Shown here: in pieces, positions 54,298 to 63,364 of the stretch
How positions within the stretch are numbered: position 1 is the stretch's first letter
How the letters are laid out: each line of letters opens with the position of its first letter
DNA from: Deltaproteobacteria bacterium
GTDB lineage: Bacteria > Myxococcota > Kuafuiibacteriia > Kuafuiibacteriales > Kuafuiibacteriaceae
Assembly (NCBI GenBank): GCA_020632995.1
Contig: JACKEN010000020.1
Coordinates: 25,846 to 89,845 of the forward strand
Direction of reading: 5' to 3'
Length of the DNA: 64,000 bases
Position numbers and translations under genes: made by a program
The notes under the pieces: model-generated
What the model was told of the DNA's origin: nothing
The model's input: the letters and a program-made list of their open reading frames with translations, nothing else
Database searches by the model: none

Positions 54298-54885
54298 ATG
54301 TCGTTCGCGCTCAGCCGGACCTCCGCGTTGTTGGTGATGGACTACCAGGCCGACGTCCTGTCGTTGATGGTGCCCGAACCCGGGCCGGTCCTGGCTGCGG
54401 CGCGACGCGCGATCGACGCGGCGCACAGCGCGGGGCTGCCGGTGATCTACGTCGTGGTGGGCTTTCGCCCCGGCTATCCGGAGCTCAACCCGCAGAACGA
54501 GCGTCTGAGCGGCGCGATCCGCGCGCGCGGTGGCTTCGTCATCGAAGATCCCCGCGCCGCAGTCCACCCCGACCTGGCGCCCGCCGATGGCGACATCGTC
54601 GTGACCAAGCGGCGGATGAGCGCGTTCTCGGGCTCCGATCTCGACATCGTCCTCCGATCGCGCGGCGTCGACACCCTCATGATGATGGGGGTCTCGACGA
54701 GCGGCGTGATCCTGTCCACGACCCGCCAGGCGTTCGACCTCGACTACCGCCTCGTGGTGGTGGCCGACGGCTGCACCGACCCGGATCCGGAGGTGCACCG
54801 GGTGTTGGTCGAGAAGATCCTCGCGCGTCAGGCCATGGTGGTGAGCTCGACGGAGCTCGAAGCGGCCGCGGCGTCGCTCGGCTGA
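54298..54885 (+). CDS. isochorismatase-like hydrolase fold without catalytic Cys
   Basis: 195 residues. SALLVMDYQADVLSLM has the catalytic-type Asp, IVVTKRRMSAFSGSDLDIVLRSRGVDTLMMMGVSTSGVILSTTRQAFDLDYRLVVVADGC covers the Lys and the nucleophile loop. The position normally held by Cys (GxxTxxCV) is TSGV, so hydrolase chemistry of the usual kind is doubtful. Likely regulated by the TetR repressor through the palindrome just upstream. Ligand or substrate unknown. Confidence 0.85.
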   Translation: MSFALSRTSALLVMDYQADVLSLMVPEPGPVLAAARRAIDAAHSAGLPVIYVVVGFRPGYPELNPQNERLSGAIRARGGFVIEDPRAAVHPDLAPADGDIVVTKRRMSAFSGSDLDIVLRSRGVDTLMMMGVSTSGVILSTTRQAFDLDYRLVVVADGCTDPDPEVHRVLVEKILARQAMVVSSTELEAAAASLG

Positions 54886-54890
54886 GCAGT

Positions 54891-54904
54891 GCAGGCTGGC
54901 CTGC
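54891..54904. repeat. iterated palindrome GCARS-N4-SYTGC (intergenic copy)
   Basis: Reads GCAGG-ctgg-CCTGC, in the 25 bp between the convergent stops of the isochorismatase-like gene and plsX. Confidence 0.7.
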
Positions 54905-54910
54905 CGAAGG

Positions 54911-55972
54911 TCAGGGCCCCTGCACGTCGCCCGACGCGAGGTCCCCGGTCCGGCCCAGGATCTCCATATCTGCCCGGATCCTCGGCGCCAACCCCTGCTC
55001 GATGCAGCGCTCCGCAACTCTTATTGCGTTGCGGATCGCGCGCGGCCCCGAGCGGCCGTGGGCCTTGATGCAGAGCTGATCGAACCCGAGGATCGGCGCG
55101 CCGCCGTACTGCTGCCAGTCGGTGAGCTCCTTGAGGCGCTTGATGCCGCCCGAGAGGAGCATGAGCGCGATCTTCCAGGTGAAGCGGCTGCGGTACGCGT
55201 AGCGGGCGAGGCTGGTCACGGTCTCGGAGACGCCCTCGAGCATCTTGAGGGTGATGTTGCCGGTGAAGCCGTCGCACACGATGACGTCGGCTGCGCCGCG
55301 GGGGATGTGCACGCCCTCGATGTTGCCGATGAAGTGCAAGGCCTCCAGCTCCTTGAGCATCGCGTGGGCCTCGACGATCTCGGGGAGGCCCTTCGTGGGC
55401 TCGGTGCCGTTCGAGAGCAGGGCGACCCGCGGGCGGGGGTTCCGGCTGACGATCGAGGCGTAGGCGGAGCCCATCACCGCGAACGCGGCGAGGTCACGGG
55501 ACTGGACCCGGAGGTTCGCGCCGGCGTCCAGGAGGAGGGTGAAGGGATCGTCCTTCTCGCCGCGGCGGCGCTCGGTGGGGATCACCGCGGCGAGGGCGGT
55601 GCGGCGCACCCCCGGCAGGCGCTGGAAGTGTTCGGCGCAGGCCAGCACCACCGCCCCGGTGTTGCCCGCGGAGACCAGGGCGTCCGGTCCGTCGGGCTGG
55701 GCGACCAGCTGCACCGCGCGGGGGAGCGACGCGTCCGGGAGCGCGGTGAGGGCTTCCCTCGGTTTGGCGTCCATCGGGATCACGTCGGGCGCGTGCACCA
55801 CATCGATGCGCTTCGCGTCGTGCTCCAGCTCCCCCAGGAGCGCCTTGATGCGCACCTCGTCCCCCACCAGCACCAGATCGGCGCTGGTGCGCAGCGAGGC
55901 CTGCGCTGCCCCCTCTACGATCGCCTGGGGCGCGTCGTCCCCGCCCATGGCATCCACCGCGATCCGCACCAT
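54911..55972 (-). CDS. plsX: phosphate acyltransferase PlsX
   Basis: 353 residues from ATG 55972 (MVRIAVDAMGGDDAP, the invariant PlsX start). LVSAGNTGAVVLACAEHFQRLPGVRRTALAAVIPT, LLLDAGANLRVQSRDLAAFAVMGSAYA, PRVALLSNGTEPTKG, IPRGAADVIVCDGFTGNITLKMLEG and YGGAPILGFDQLCIKAHG are all characteristic. Makes acyl-phosphate from acyl-ACP for phospholipid synthesis; peripheral membrane enzyme. The usual neighbours rpmF and fabH are not seen beside it. Normal length, no defects. Confidence 0.97.
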   Translation of the reverse strand: MVRIAVDAMGGDDAPQAIVEGAAQASLRTSADLVLVGDEVRIKALLGELEHDAKRIDVVHAPDVIPMDAKPREALTALPDASLPRAVQLVAQPDGPDALVSAGNTGAVVLACAEHFQRLPGVRRTALAAVIPTERRRGEKDDPFTLLLDAGANLRVQSRDLAAFAVMGSAYASIVSRNPRPRVALLSNGTEPTKGLPEIVEAHAMLKELEALHFIGNIEGVHIPRGAADVIVCDGFTGNITLKMLEGVSETVTSLARYAYRSRFTWKIALMLLSGGIKRLKELTDWQQYGGAPILGFDQLCIKAHGRSGPRAIRNAIRVAERCIEQGLAPRIRADMEILGRTGDLASGDVQGP

Positions 55973-56123
55973 GCCCGCCTCCTCACCCAAACCAGGGGGT
56001 GGTTTCACCCCGTCGGGCGCCGGATCTTGGCAGAGTTCCGGCTTGGGACAAACGTGGGTCAGGGGGCTGGCTTTCGTCGCCGGGAGGGAGCCAGTAAGGT
56101 ACGTCGCCGCGAGGTCCTCCGCC

Positions 56124-57512
56124 ATGAACGCCCACACCGTCACGAGCCCCAGGCGCGTCGGCCTGCGCGTGGAGGTGGGGGTGCTGGTGGCGGTGATCAG
56201 CGTGGTCGCTTCGGCCGGCGCGGGGATCCTGGCCTACCGCCAGATGGCGGAGCTCACCGACCAGGCCGGCATCATCCACGCCACCGCGGTGCTCGACGCC
56301 CTGAGCGCCCCGGCGGCGGTGGCCATCGCCGCCCACGACTTCCCGAAGCTCGACAACTTCGTGGCCGAGCTGGTGGCGCAGCGCTCCACCGACGTCCTGT
56401 TCATGGAGGTGGTGGATCCGGACGGGCGGGTGCTCGCCACCAGCCAGACCGGGATGGTGGGGGTACAGGAGGGGCGCTTCGAGGAGGGCTTCATGACCCA
56501 CGCCCTCGACGCCCAGGGCACCTACTTCGCGTTCGGGCCCGACCGCGAGGCGCCCCGCTACCTCGACGTGGCCAAGCCGGTGATCCTCGGCCAGCGCTGG
56601 GGCACGTTGGTGGCGCGCTTCTCGCTCGAGCCGTTCTCGGATCGCCTCGTGATGTTGAAGCGCACCGTGATCGCCCTCGCCGCGCTCTCTGCGCTGTTGG
56701 GGTGGGTGGTGACGATCGTGCTCCTCGAGCGGGTGGTGGTGCGGCCGGTGCGCAAGCTGGCCAGCATGGCCCGCCGCCTGGGTGAGGGAGAGCTCGACAT
56801 CCGGACCGCGTACCAGCGGCGGGACGAGATCGGTGAGCTCGGCATGTCGCTGAACACCATGGCGCGCCGCCTGGAGCGCTACACCACCGGGCTGGAGGGC
56901 GCGGTGCGGGAGCGCACCGCGGACCTCGAGGCAGCAAACCAGGAGCTGAAGCGCCTCGCCACCACCGACGGCCTCACCGGGCTGCGCAACCACCGCTTCT
57001 TCCAGGACACCCTGGAGTTCGAGCTCAAGCGCGCGAGCCGGCACCCGCACCCGCTCACCCTGTGCATGCTGGACGTCGACCACTTCAAGACCCTCAACGA
57101 CACCCACGGTCACCCGGTGGGTGACGAGGCGCTCAGGACCCTGGCTCGGGCGCTCGAGCGGCGCCTGCGGGCCACCGACATCGTGGCGCGCTACGGGGGT
57201 GAGGAGTTCGCGATCGTGCTCCTCGACACCGACGCCGCAGGTGGGCTTGCGTTCGCCGAGACCCTGGCCGAGGTCGTCCGCGAGACCGACTTCCCCGGGG
57301 CCGAGACCCAGCCCCTCGGGCGCCTCAGCGTGAGCATCGGGGTCGCGACCTTCCCGAGCGACGCCGCGGATCGGGCCCAGCTCATCCGGCGGGCCGACGC
57401 GGCGCTCTACGAGGCCAAGCGCCAGGGCCGGGACCGCGTGGTGCGCTGGCACGAGGGCCTGGTCGAGGGCAGCCTGGAGGCGCGGCCCTTCGCCCACGAG
57501 GAGGAGCCGTGA
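56124..57512 (+). CDS. membrane diguanylate cyclase (sensor-HAMP-GGDEF)
   Basis: 462 residues from ATG 56124. First membrane helix VEVGVLVAVISVVASAGAGILAY, periplasmic sensor (~35-190), second helix TVIALAALSALLGWVVTIVLL, HAMP domain (RPVRKLASMARRLGEGELDIRTAY...MARRLERY), short coiled coil, then GGDEF domain from LATTDGLTGLRNHRFF to ADAALYEAKRQGRD. The active loop is YGGEEF, competent for c-di-GMP synthesis; an inhibitory RxxD site is not evident. First of five genes coupled by 4-bp overlaps. Palindrome copy at 57237 built from GCA-GGT-GGG-CTT-GCG codons. Confidence 0.93.
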   Translation: MNAHTVTSPRRVGLRVEVGVLVAVISVVASAGAGILAYRQMAELTDQAGIIHATAVLDALSAPAAVAIAAHDFPKLDNFVAELVAQRSTDVLFMEVVDPDGRVLATSQTGMVGVQEGRFEEGFMTHALDAQGTYFAFGPDREAPRYLDVAKPVILGQRWGTLVARFSLEPFSDRLVMLKRTVIALAALSALLGWVVTIVLLERVVVRPVRKLASMARRLGEGELDIRTAYQRRDEIGELGMSLNTMARRLERYTTGLEGAVRERTADLEAANQELKRLATTDGLTGLRNHRFFQDTLEFELKRASRHPHPLTLCMLDVDHFKTLNDTHGHPVGDEALRTLARALERRLRATDIVARYGGEEFAIVLLDTDAAGGLAFAETLAEVVRETDFPGAETQPLGRLSVSIGVATFPSDAADRAQLIRRADAALYEAKRQGRDRVVRWHEGLVEGSLEARPFAHEEEP

Positions 57513-58417
57513 GGCGCGCGCTGGTGCCGATGCTGCTGGCCGCCGCGGCCTGCCGGCCCCCCGCGCCGCTGGCCCCGGTGCCGCCCCCGGCCGAGCGGGC
57601 GCAGGTGAACCTGCGCCTCCCGGTGGGCATCCCCAACCCCCTGACCCTCGGGCTGATGCCGGTGGTGGATCCGGAGGGCATCCGGGAGCGCTACGCCGCG
57701 CTCGCCTCGTACCTCGGTGAGGAGCTCGAGACCACGGTGGAGCTGCGGCTGGCCGCCGACTACTCGGACGCGATCCGGCGCGCCGCGGCGGGGGAGGTGG
57801 ACCTCGCCCAGCTCTCGCCCCTCGCCTACGTGGACGCGAAGGCCGAGAACCCGAACCTCTACCCGCTGGTGGCCAACATCTCCGAGGGCTCGAGCACCTA
57901 CTCCGCGTACCTGATGGCGCGGCGCTCGGGGGTCCCCATCCGGCGGGTGCAGGACATCGCGGGTCGCAAGTTGGGTTTCGTGGATCCCAGCTCCGCATCG
58001 GGGTACCTGTACCCCTACGCGTTCCTGATCGAGCGGGGGGTGGACCCGGAGCGGGACTGCGAGATCATCCTGTTCCGGCGCCACGACAAGGTCCTCGAGG
58101 CGTTGATCCAAGGCTCCATCGACGTGGGCGCCACCTTCTCGGGCGCGCTCATCCACGCCGAGCGGGCGGGGCTCGACCCGAGTGACCTCGAGATCGTGGC
58201 CAAGACCGGGCGCATCCCCCACGACGCCTGGGTGGCGCGCCCGACCCTGAGCCCGGAGATCCACGAGGCGATCAAGCAGGCCCTCCTGCGCCTGTCCACC
58301 GCCACCCAGCGCGGGCGCAAGGTCCTGGGCCTGGTCGACAGCATCAACGCGTTCGCGCCGATCGACGACCACCACTACGACCGCGTGCGCGCGGTGCAGC
58401 GGAGCGTGCCCCGGTGA
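57509..58417 (+). CDS. PhnD-like periplasmic substrate-binding lipoprotein
   Basis: 302 residues, GTG start inside the previous stop. Signal and lipobox MRRALVPMLLAAAACR. Type 2 periplasmic-binding fold of the phosphate/phosphite/phosphonate (PhnD) class: TLGLMPVVDPEGIRERYAALASYLGEELETTVELRLAADYSDAIRRAAAGEVDLAQLSPLAYVDA ... GFVDPSSASGYLYPYAFLIERGVDPERDCEIILFRRHDKVLEALIQGSIDVGATFSGA. No permease or ATPase gene is near, so it more likely feeds a signal to the cyclase or kinase encoded around it than to transport. A palindrome copy at 57601. Confidence 0.87.
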   Translation: MRRALVPMLLAAAACRPPAPLAPVPPPAERAQVNLRLPVGIPNPLTLGLMPVVDPEGIRERYAALASYLGEELETTVELRLAADYSDAIRRAAAGEVDLAQLSPLAYVDAKAENPNLYPLVANISEGSSTYSAYLMARRSGVPIRRVQDIAGRKLGFVDPSSASGYLYPYAFLIERGVDPERDCEIILFRRHDKVLEALIQGSIDVGATFSGALIHAERAGLDPSDLEIVAKTGRIPHDAWVARPTLSPEIHEAIKQALLRLSTATQRGRKVLGLVDSINAFAPIDDHHYDRVRAVQRSVPR

Positions 58418-59535
58418 AGGAGCTCGAGACCCTGGCCCAGCTCGAGGCCCACGTCGCGGCGGGGCTGCCGTTCCAGGACGTCGTGCTGCAGGGGCTCGAC
58501 CTCACCGCCGCGGTGCCGCGGCTCATGCAGGCCGACCTGCGAGGCGCGGCGTTCCTGGGGTGCGAGATGCCGGCCGGCTTGCGCGAGCGGGCGCTGAACG
58601 CGGGCGCCCTGGTGTTCCCGCCGCTCCCCGGGCTGCCCTACCACCCGTACCGCGCCGCCCTCTACACCGCGGAGGAGCTCTACGGGGGCTTCGACCCCGA
58701 CCAGCCGGGGACCTACCCCCAGACCCTCGACGCCCGGGTGTACGCCCACTGGCACCGCACCCAGGGGCCCTCGCCGGACTCGATCCTCGAGACCCTCGCT
58801 CGGCGCCTGCACGACCACGCGATCACCGACGCGCTGGAGGAGACGATCGCCGGTCGTCGGGTCATCGCGATCATGGGCGGGCACGGGCTCTCCCGGGCCG
58901 AGCCGGGCTACGCCGAGGTGGCTCGGATCAGCCGCGCCCTGACCCGCAAGGGGGCCTTCATGGCGAGCGGCGGGGGCCCGGGGGCGATGGAAGCCACCCA
59001 CCTCGGGGCGTTCCTCGCCACCGTCGACGACGACGCGTTGGGCCCGGCCCAGGCGCTCCTCGCCGAGGCGCCCCGGTACAGCGATCCCGGCTGGCTGGCC
59101 CAGGCGTTCCGGGTCATGGCGCGGCACCCCTACCAGGGGGCTGAAGATCGCGCGGCGCGGGCGAGCCTGGGGATCCCCACCTGGCTCTACGGGCACGAGC
59201 CGCCGGCGCCGTTCGCAACCCACATTGCGAAGTACTTCGCCAACAGCGTGCGGGAGGACGGCCTGCTCACCATCGCCCGGGGCGGCGTGGTGTTCTCGCC
59301 CGGGAGCGCCGGAACCATCCAGGAGGTGTTCCAGGACGCCTGCCAGAACCACTACGAGACCCCGGGGGTGGCCAGCCCGATGATCTTCTTGGGGGTGGAG
59401 TACTGGACCCGCACCAAGCCGGTGTACCCGCTCCTGGTGGCCCTGGCCGAGGGCAAGCCGTACGCACAGTGGCTCCGGATCACCGACGACCCCGACGAGG
59501 TGGTGGAGGTCCTGGAGGCCTACGCGGCGAGGTGA
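58414..59535 (+). CDS. LOG-like (lysine decarboxylase/TIGR00730-type) nucleotide-binding protein with N-terminal extension
   Basis: 373 residues, GTG start overlapping the previous stop. N-terminal ~60 residues include pentapeptide-like LQADLRGAAFLGCEMP. The Rossmann core has VIAIMGGHGLSRAEPGYAEVARISRALTRKGAFMASGGGPGAMEATHLGA, matching the SGGGPGxMEA motif, and GGVVFSPGSAGTIQEVFQDACQNHYE in place of PGGxGTxxE. The Arg and Glu typical of phosphoribohydrolase activity are only partly preserved. LOG proteins release cytokinin-type bases from nucleotides; here the substrate is unknown. Third gene of the signalling operon. Confidence 0.78.
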   Translation: MKELETLAQLEAHVAAGLPFQDVVLQGLDLTAAVPRLMQADLRGAAFLGCEMPAGLRERALNAGALVFPPLPGLPYHPYRAALYTAEELYGGFDPDQPGTYPQTLDARVYAHWHRTQGPSPDSILETLARRLHDHAITDALEETIAGRRVIAIMGGHGLSRAEPGYAEVARISRALTRKGAFMASGGGPGAMEATHLGAFLATVDDDALGPAQALLAEAPRYSDPGWLAQAFRVMARHPYQGAEDRAARASLGIPTWLYGHEPPAPFATHIAKYFANSVREDGLLTIARGGVVFSPGSAGTIQEVFQDACQNHYETPGVASPMIFLGVEYWTRTKPVYPLLVALAEGKPYAQWLRITDDPDEVVEVLEAYAAR

Positions 59536-61160
59536 GCGTGCGCCGGATCGCCACCCTCCGCCCCTGGCTCCTGCCCCTCACCACCTTCGTGCTCGGGGCG
59601 GCGGTGGTGCTCTCCGCCTGGATCCAGCGCGGGCGGGTCGAGGCGCACCTGATCCGACGCGCCCAGGAGCACGTGGGCACGGTGGCCCGGGTGCTCCACG
59701 AGAGCACCGCCCAGACCTCGGAGGCGGTGGACCTGGCCTACCAGATGATGGAGGCCCGCTTGCACGCCGCGATCCTGAGGGTGGCGGCGGCGGGGGCCGC
59801 CAAGGCCGACGTAGCCCGGGAGGAGGGCCTGGTGGTCTGGCGCTTCCAGGTGGACGGGCAGGAGTACGGCGACGCGGGGCCCCTCACCGACGAGGCGGTC
59901 CGGGCCGGAGCCTGGCAGCGGCCCCAGGAGACCCTCTTCGAGCTGCACCTGGTCGGCGTCAGCCTGGCCTGCATCACGGACGAGGAGCCCGAGCAGAGCA
60001 GCCTGGTCTGCATGGACGCGGTAGAGCTGTCGCGCCTCAGGGCGGAGGCGGGGCCGGGGCGCCTCTTCTCCGCGATCCTCCAGCCGCCGCTGCTCTATGT
60101 GGCGTTGGAGGACTCGGCGGGGATCATCGCGGCCAGCCCGGGGCTCCCAGAGCTCACCGGGTTCGATTCGGACCCGATCCTGGCCCGGGCCCAGGGCGCA
60201 TCGGTCGGCGAGGTGCTGTTCCGGGTGCAACCGGGCCTGCGTGAGGGCCTCGCCCCCTTCGAGCTCCCGGACGGGAGCCGCGCGGTGCTCCGGGTGGGGC
60301 TGGACGCGACCCTCGAGGACGAGATCGTGGCGGACATCGAGCGGCGCCACCACGCGCTCGTGGCGGTCGCCACGGTGGCGGTGCTGCTGTCGATCCTGGC
60401 CGCGCTCTGGCTCGCGCGCAGGGCCAGGGCCGAGGCGCTGACCAGCGCGGCGCTGGCCCGGGTGGAGGCCGAGAACGAGCACTGGCGCACCATCGGCCTG
60501 CTCGCCGCCACGGTGGCGCACGAGGTCCGGAACCCCCTCAACGCGATCCAGATGTCGGCCCAGCGCCTGGCCCGGGAGTTCGAGGTCCCGGCCGAGGACC
60601 ACGAGGAGTATCAGGCGTTGGTGGGTCTCCTGCGGAGCGAGGGGGCCCGGGTGAACGAGGTGGTGACCGAGTTCCTGGAGCTGGGCCGCCCGCTCAACCT
60701 GGAGCGCAAGCGGGTCGAGGCGGCGCGGGTGCTTCGAGACGCGACGTTGCCGCTCGTCGCGCGGGCCGCGGCGGAGGGCAAGACGGTCGCGGTGGAGGAC
60801 GCCTGCGCAGGTGAGGTTGACGTGGATCCGCGCCGGGTCTTCCAGATCATCGACAACCTGGTGCGGAACGCCCTGGACGCGGTGCCCCAGGGCGGCACGG
60901 TGCGGGTCCGGGGGCGCTGCGAGCCCGGGGGCCTGGTGGTCGAGGTCGAGGACGACGGCGCCGGCATGCCACCCGAGACCCTGGCCCAGGTGATGGAGCC
61001 CTTCTTCACCACCAAGGCGCGAGGCACCGGGCTCGGGTTGCCCCTCGCTCGGCGCCTGGCCCGGGCCCACGGCGGAGACCTGATCTTGAGCAGCACCCCG
61101 GGCAAGGGCACCCTGGCTGTGCTCACGCTGCCGCCCGAGACGTCCGAGGAGACGCGATGA
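59532..61160 (+). CDS. sensor histidine kinase (NtrB-like, membrane)
   Basis: 542 residues from GTG 59532 (VSVRRIATLRP), overlapping the previous stop. Two membrane helices (PWLLPLTTFVLGAAVVLSAWI and LVAVATVAVLLSILAALWLA) flank a ~260-residue periplasmic sensor with two Cys. H-box LLAATVAHEVRNPLNAIQM, N-box IIDNLVRNALDAVPQ, G boxes VEDDGAGMPPETLAQVMEPFFTTKARGTGLGLPLARRLARAHGG. The adjacent regulator is its partner (ATGA overlap). A palindrome copy at 60227. Signal unknown. Confidence 0.93.
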   Translation: MSVRRIATLRPWLLPLTTFVLGAAVVLSAWIQRGRVEAHLIRRAQEHVGTVARVLHESTAQTSEAVDLAYQMMEARLHAAILRVAAAGAAKADVAREEGLVVWRFQVDGQEYGDAGPLTDEAVRAGAWQRPQETLFELHLVGVSLACITDEEPEQSSLVCMDAVELSRLRAEAGPGRLFSAILQPPLLYVALEDSAGIIAASPGLPELTGFDSDPILARAQGASVGEVLFRVQPGLREGLAPFELPDGSRAVLRVGLDATLEDEIVADIERRHHALVAVATVAVLLSILAALWLARRARAEALTSAALARVEAENEHWRTIGLLAATVAHEVRNPLNAIQMSAQRLAREFEVPAEDHEEYQALVGLLRSEGARVNEVVTEFLELGRPLNLERKRVEAARVLRDATLPLVARAAAEGKTVAVEDACAGEVDVDPRRVFQIIDNLVRNALDAVPQGGTVRVRGRCEPGGLVVEVEDDGAGMPPETLAQVMEPFFTTKARGTGLGLPLARRLARAHGGDLILSSTPGKGTLAVLTLPPETSEETR

Positions 61161-62545
61161 ACGCTGCGACGATCCTGTTGGTCGAGGACGATCCTGCTCA
61201 GCGCACCGTGCTGGCGGGTTTCCTGAAGAAGCGCGGCTACCGCGTGCTCACCGCCGACTCGGCCGAGGCGGGGGTGGCGGTCGCGGCCGGACTGCAAGTC
61301 CACCTGCTCCTCACCGACCTGCGGTTGGGGGGTGAGGACGGGGTGAGCCTGCTCGGGCGCCTGCGTGAAGACCACGCGGGCCTCGAGGCGATCGTGCTCA
61401 CCGCGTACGGCTCGGTGGAGGACGCGGTGCGGGCGATGCGCGCGGGGGCCTTCGACTTCTTGGCCAAGCCGGTGGACCTCGACCACCTCGAGGCCCGGGT
61501 GGCCAAGGCGCTGGAGCGCGTCCACCTCACGAGCGAGAACGCGGAGCTCCGCGAGGCCCTGGCGGCGGGGGAGGCGTTCGAGGGGCTGATCGGCGACAGC
61601 GCGGCGATGCGCGAGGTGCGGGCCCTGGCCGCCCGGGTGGCGGGGAGCCGGGCCTCGGTCATGATCAGCGGGGAATCCGGCACCGGCAAGGGCGTCCTCG
61701 CCCGGGCCATCCACCGCGCCTCGGATCGCAAGGACCGCCCCTTCGTGAGCGTGAACCTGGCCGCCCTCCCCGAGGGCCTGATCGAGGCAGAGCTCTTCGG
61801 ACACGCGGCGGGCGCCTTCACCGGGGCCCAGGGGGCCAAGGCGGGGCGCTTCGAGCGGGCCGACGGCGGGACGCTCTTTCTGGACGAGCTCGGTGACGTG
61901 CCGCTCGCGATGCAGGTCAAGTTGCTCGAGGTGATCCAGTCGGGTCAGTTCGAGCGGGTGGGCGAGACCCAGACGCGGAGCGCCGACGTCCGGATCATCA
62001 CCGCCACCCACCGAGACCTGGTCGCGCGGATCCGCGAGGGGACGTTCCGCGAGGATCTCTACTACCGCTTGAACGTGGTGGAGCTGCGGATGCCCGCCCT
62101 GCGCGAGCGTCCCGAGGACCTCCCGCTCCTGGTGGAGCACTTCCTCGCCAAGCACCGGGACCTCGCCCCCGACGGGCCCACCCGGGTGGCGCCGGAGGTG
62201 ATGGCGGCGCTGGCCCGCTGGCCGTTCCCAGGCAACGTGCGCGAGCTCGAGAACTGGCTGGAGCGGGCCCTGGTGCTCGCGGCCGGGGCGGTGCTCACGG
62301 CCGAGGACTTCCCGCCGCAGCTCTTCAACGTCGGTGGTGCGGCGGTCGCGCCCGCGAGCAGCGCGCCCGCCGTTCCCGCGGTGGAGGGCCTCGGCCGACC
62401 GCTGGAGGTGCAGGTGGCGGAGCTGGAGTCGCGGCTCTTGATGGAGGCTCTGGGGGCGCATGACGGCAACAAGAGCGCGGCGGCGCGGGCGCTCGGGCTG
62501 AGCGAGCGGGCCATGCGCTACAAGCTCAACAAGTACGGGCTTTGA
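61157..62545 (+). CDS. NtrC-family sigma-54-dependent response regulator
   Basis: 462 residues, ATG overlapping the kinase stop. Receiver: ILLVEDDPAQRTVLAGFLK, phospho-acceptor LLLTDLRLGGEDG, AYGSVEDAVRAM, DFLAKPVDL. AAA+ domain: MISGESGTGKGVLARAIH (Walker A), GHAAGAFTGAQ (GAFTGA loop that contacts sigma-54), GTLFLDELGDVPL (Walker B), DVRIITATHRDL. C-terminal Fis-type helix-turn-helix SAAARALGLSERAMRYKLNKYGL. Complete activator of sigma-54 promoters; targets unknown. Last gene of the five-gene overlap series; palindrome copy at 61294. Confidence 0.96.
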   Translation: MNAATILLVEDDPAQRTVLAGFLKKRGYRVLTADSAEAGVAVAAGLQVHLLLTDLRLGGEDGVSLLGRLREDHAGLEAIVLTAYGSVEDAVRAMRAGAFDFLAKPVDLDHLEARVAKALERVHLTSENAELREALAAGEAFEGLIGDSAAMREVRALAARVAGSRASVMISGESGTGKGVLARAIHRASDRKDRPFVSVNLAALPEGLIEAELFGHAAGAFTGAQGAKAGRFERADGGTLFLDELGDVPLAMQVKLLEVIQSGQFERVGETQTRSADVRIITATHRDLVARIREGTFREDLYYRLNVVELRMPALRERPEDLPLLVEHFLAKHRDLAPDGPTRVAPEVMAALARWPFPGNVRELENWLERALVLAAGAVLTAEDFPPQLFNVGGAAVAPASSAPAVPAVEGLGRPLEVQVAELESRLLMEALGAHDGNKSAAARALGLSERAMRYKLNKYGL

Positions 62546-62564
62546 TGAGACGCGGAGGGGGATC

Positions 62565-63224
62565 ATGAGCAAGGTATTCGTGAACATCGGGCTCAGCCTC
62601 GACGGCTACATGGCGCCGGAGGGCATGGCGGTCGAGCACTGGGACACGCCCGAGTACAAGGGCTGGGGGGCGAAGTGGGGCGCGCTGATGGGCTGGATCC
62701 TCAAGCAGCAGTACTTCCGCGAGAACCTCAAGTTCGGCCCGGGGGGCGAGACCGGCCCGGTCAACGACATGCTCCGCCACACCATGGAGCGCGCTGGCGC
62801 GAGCATCATGGGCAAGCGGATGTTCGATCAGGGCGAGCGGAGCTGGCCGGAAGAGGCACCGTTCCACACCCCTGTGTACGTGATCACCCACGAGGCGCGC
62901 GCCCCGTGGGTCCGGCCGGGCGGGACGACGTTCTACTTCGTCAACGAGGGGCCAGGGAGAGCGCTCGAGGAGGCCCGCGCGGCGGCGGGTGACAAGGACG
63001 TTCGCATCTCGGGGGGCCCGGAGGTGATCCAGCAGTACCTGAACATGGGGGTCGTCGACGAGCTCGAGATCGCGCTCGCGCCGGTGCTGTTCGGGGGTGG
63101 CCGGCGCCTGTTCGAAAATCTGCAGGACGGCTTGCCGCAGTTCCGGGTCGAGCAGGTGCTCGGCACTCCGGACGCGACGCACCTGCGGTACGTGCGGGTG
63201 GGCTCGGATGGAGCGGGTGGATGA
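62565..63224 (+). CDS. RibD-C/dihydrofolate reductase-like protein
   Basis: 219 residues; ribosome site GGAGGGGG before the ATG. MSKVFVNIGLSLDGYMAPEGMAVEHWD, MGKRMFDQGERSWPEEAPFHTPVYVITHEAR and VRISGGPEVIQQYLNMGVVDELEIALAPVLFGGGRRLFENL are the standard elements of small RibD C-terminal-like reductases of the YwjB/YyaP kind. NADPH-dependent by family; substrate unknown. 19 bp after the regulator stop but not overlapping it. A palindrome copy at 63122. Confidence 0.88.
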   Translation: MSKVFVNIGLSLDGYMAPEGMAVEHWDTPEYKGWGAKWGALMGWILKQQYFRENLKFGPGGETGPVNDMLRHTMERAGASIMGKRMFDQGERSWPEEAPFHTPVYVITHEARAPWVRPGGTTFYFVNEGPGRALEEARAAAGDKDVRISGGPEVIQQYLNMGVVDELEIALAPVLFGGGRRLFENLQDGLPQFRVEQVLGTPDATHLRYVRVGSDGAGG

Positions 63225-63364
63225 CGGTCGCGCGCGCGGAGTGCAGATGCCTCTCTCGAGACGAGAAGAACGACTCCGCGCCACGGAGCAGCGACTCGGA
63301 CTTCGCGGGAGCGAGGTCGAGGCGCGCATCGACGTCAGCGAGTTGTTCTGAGCACAGAGGCCGA

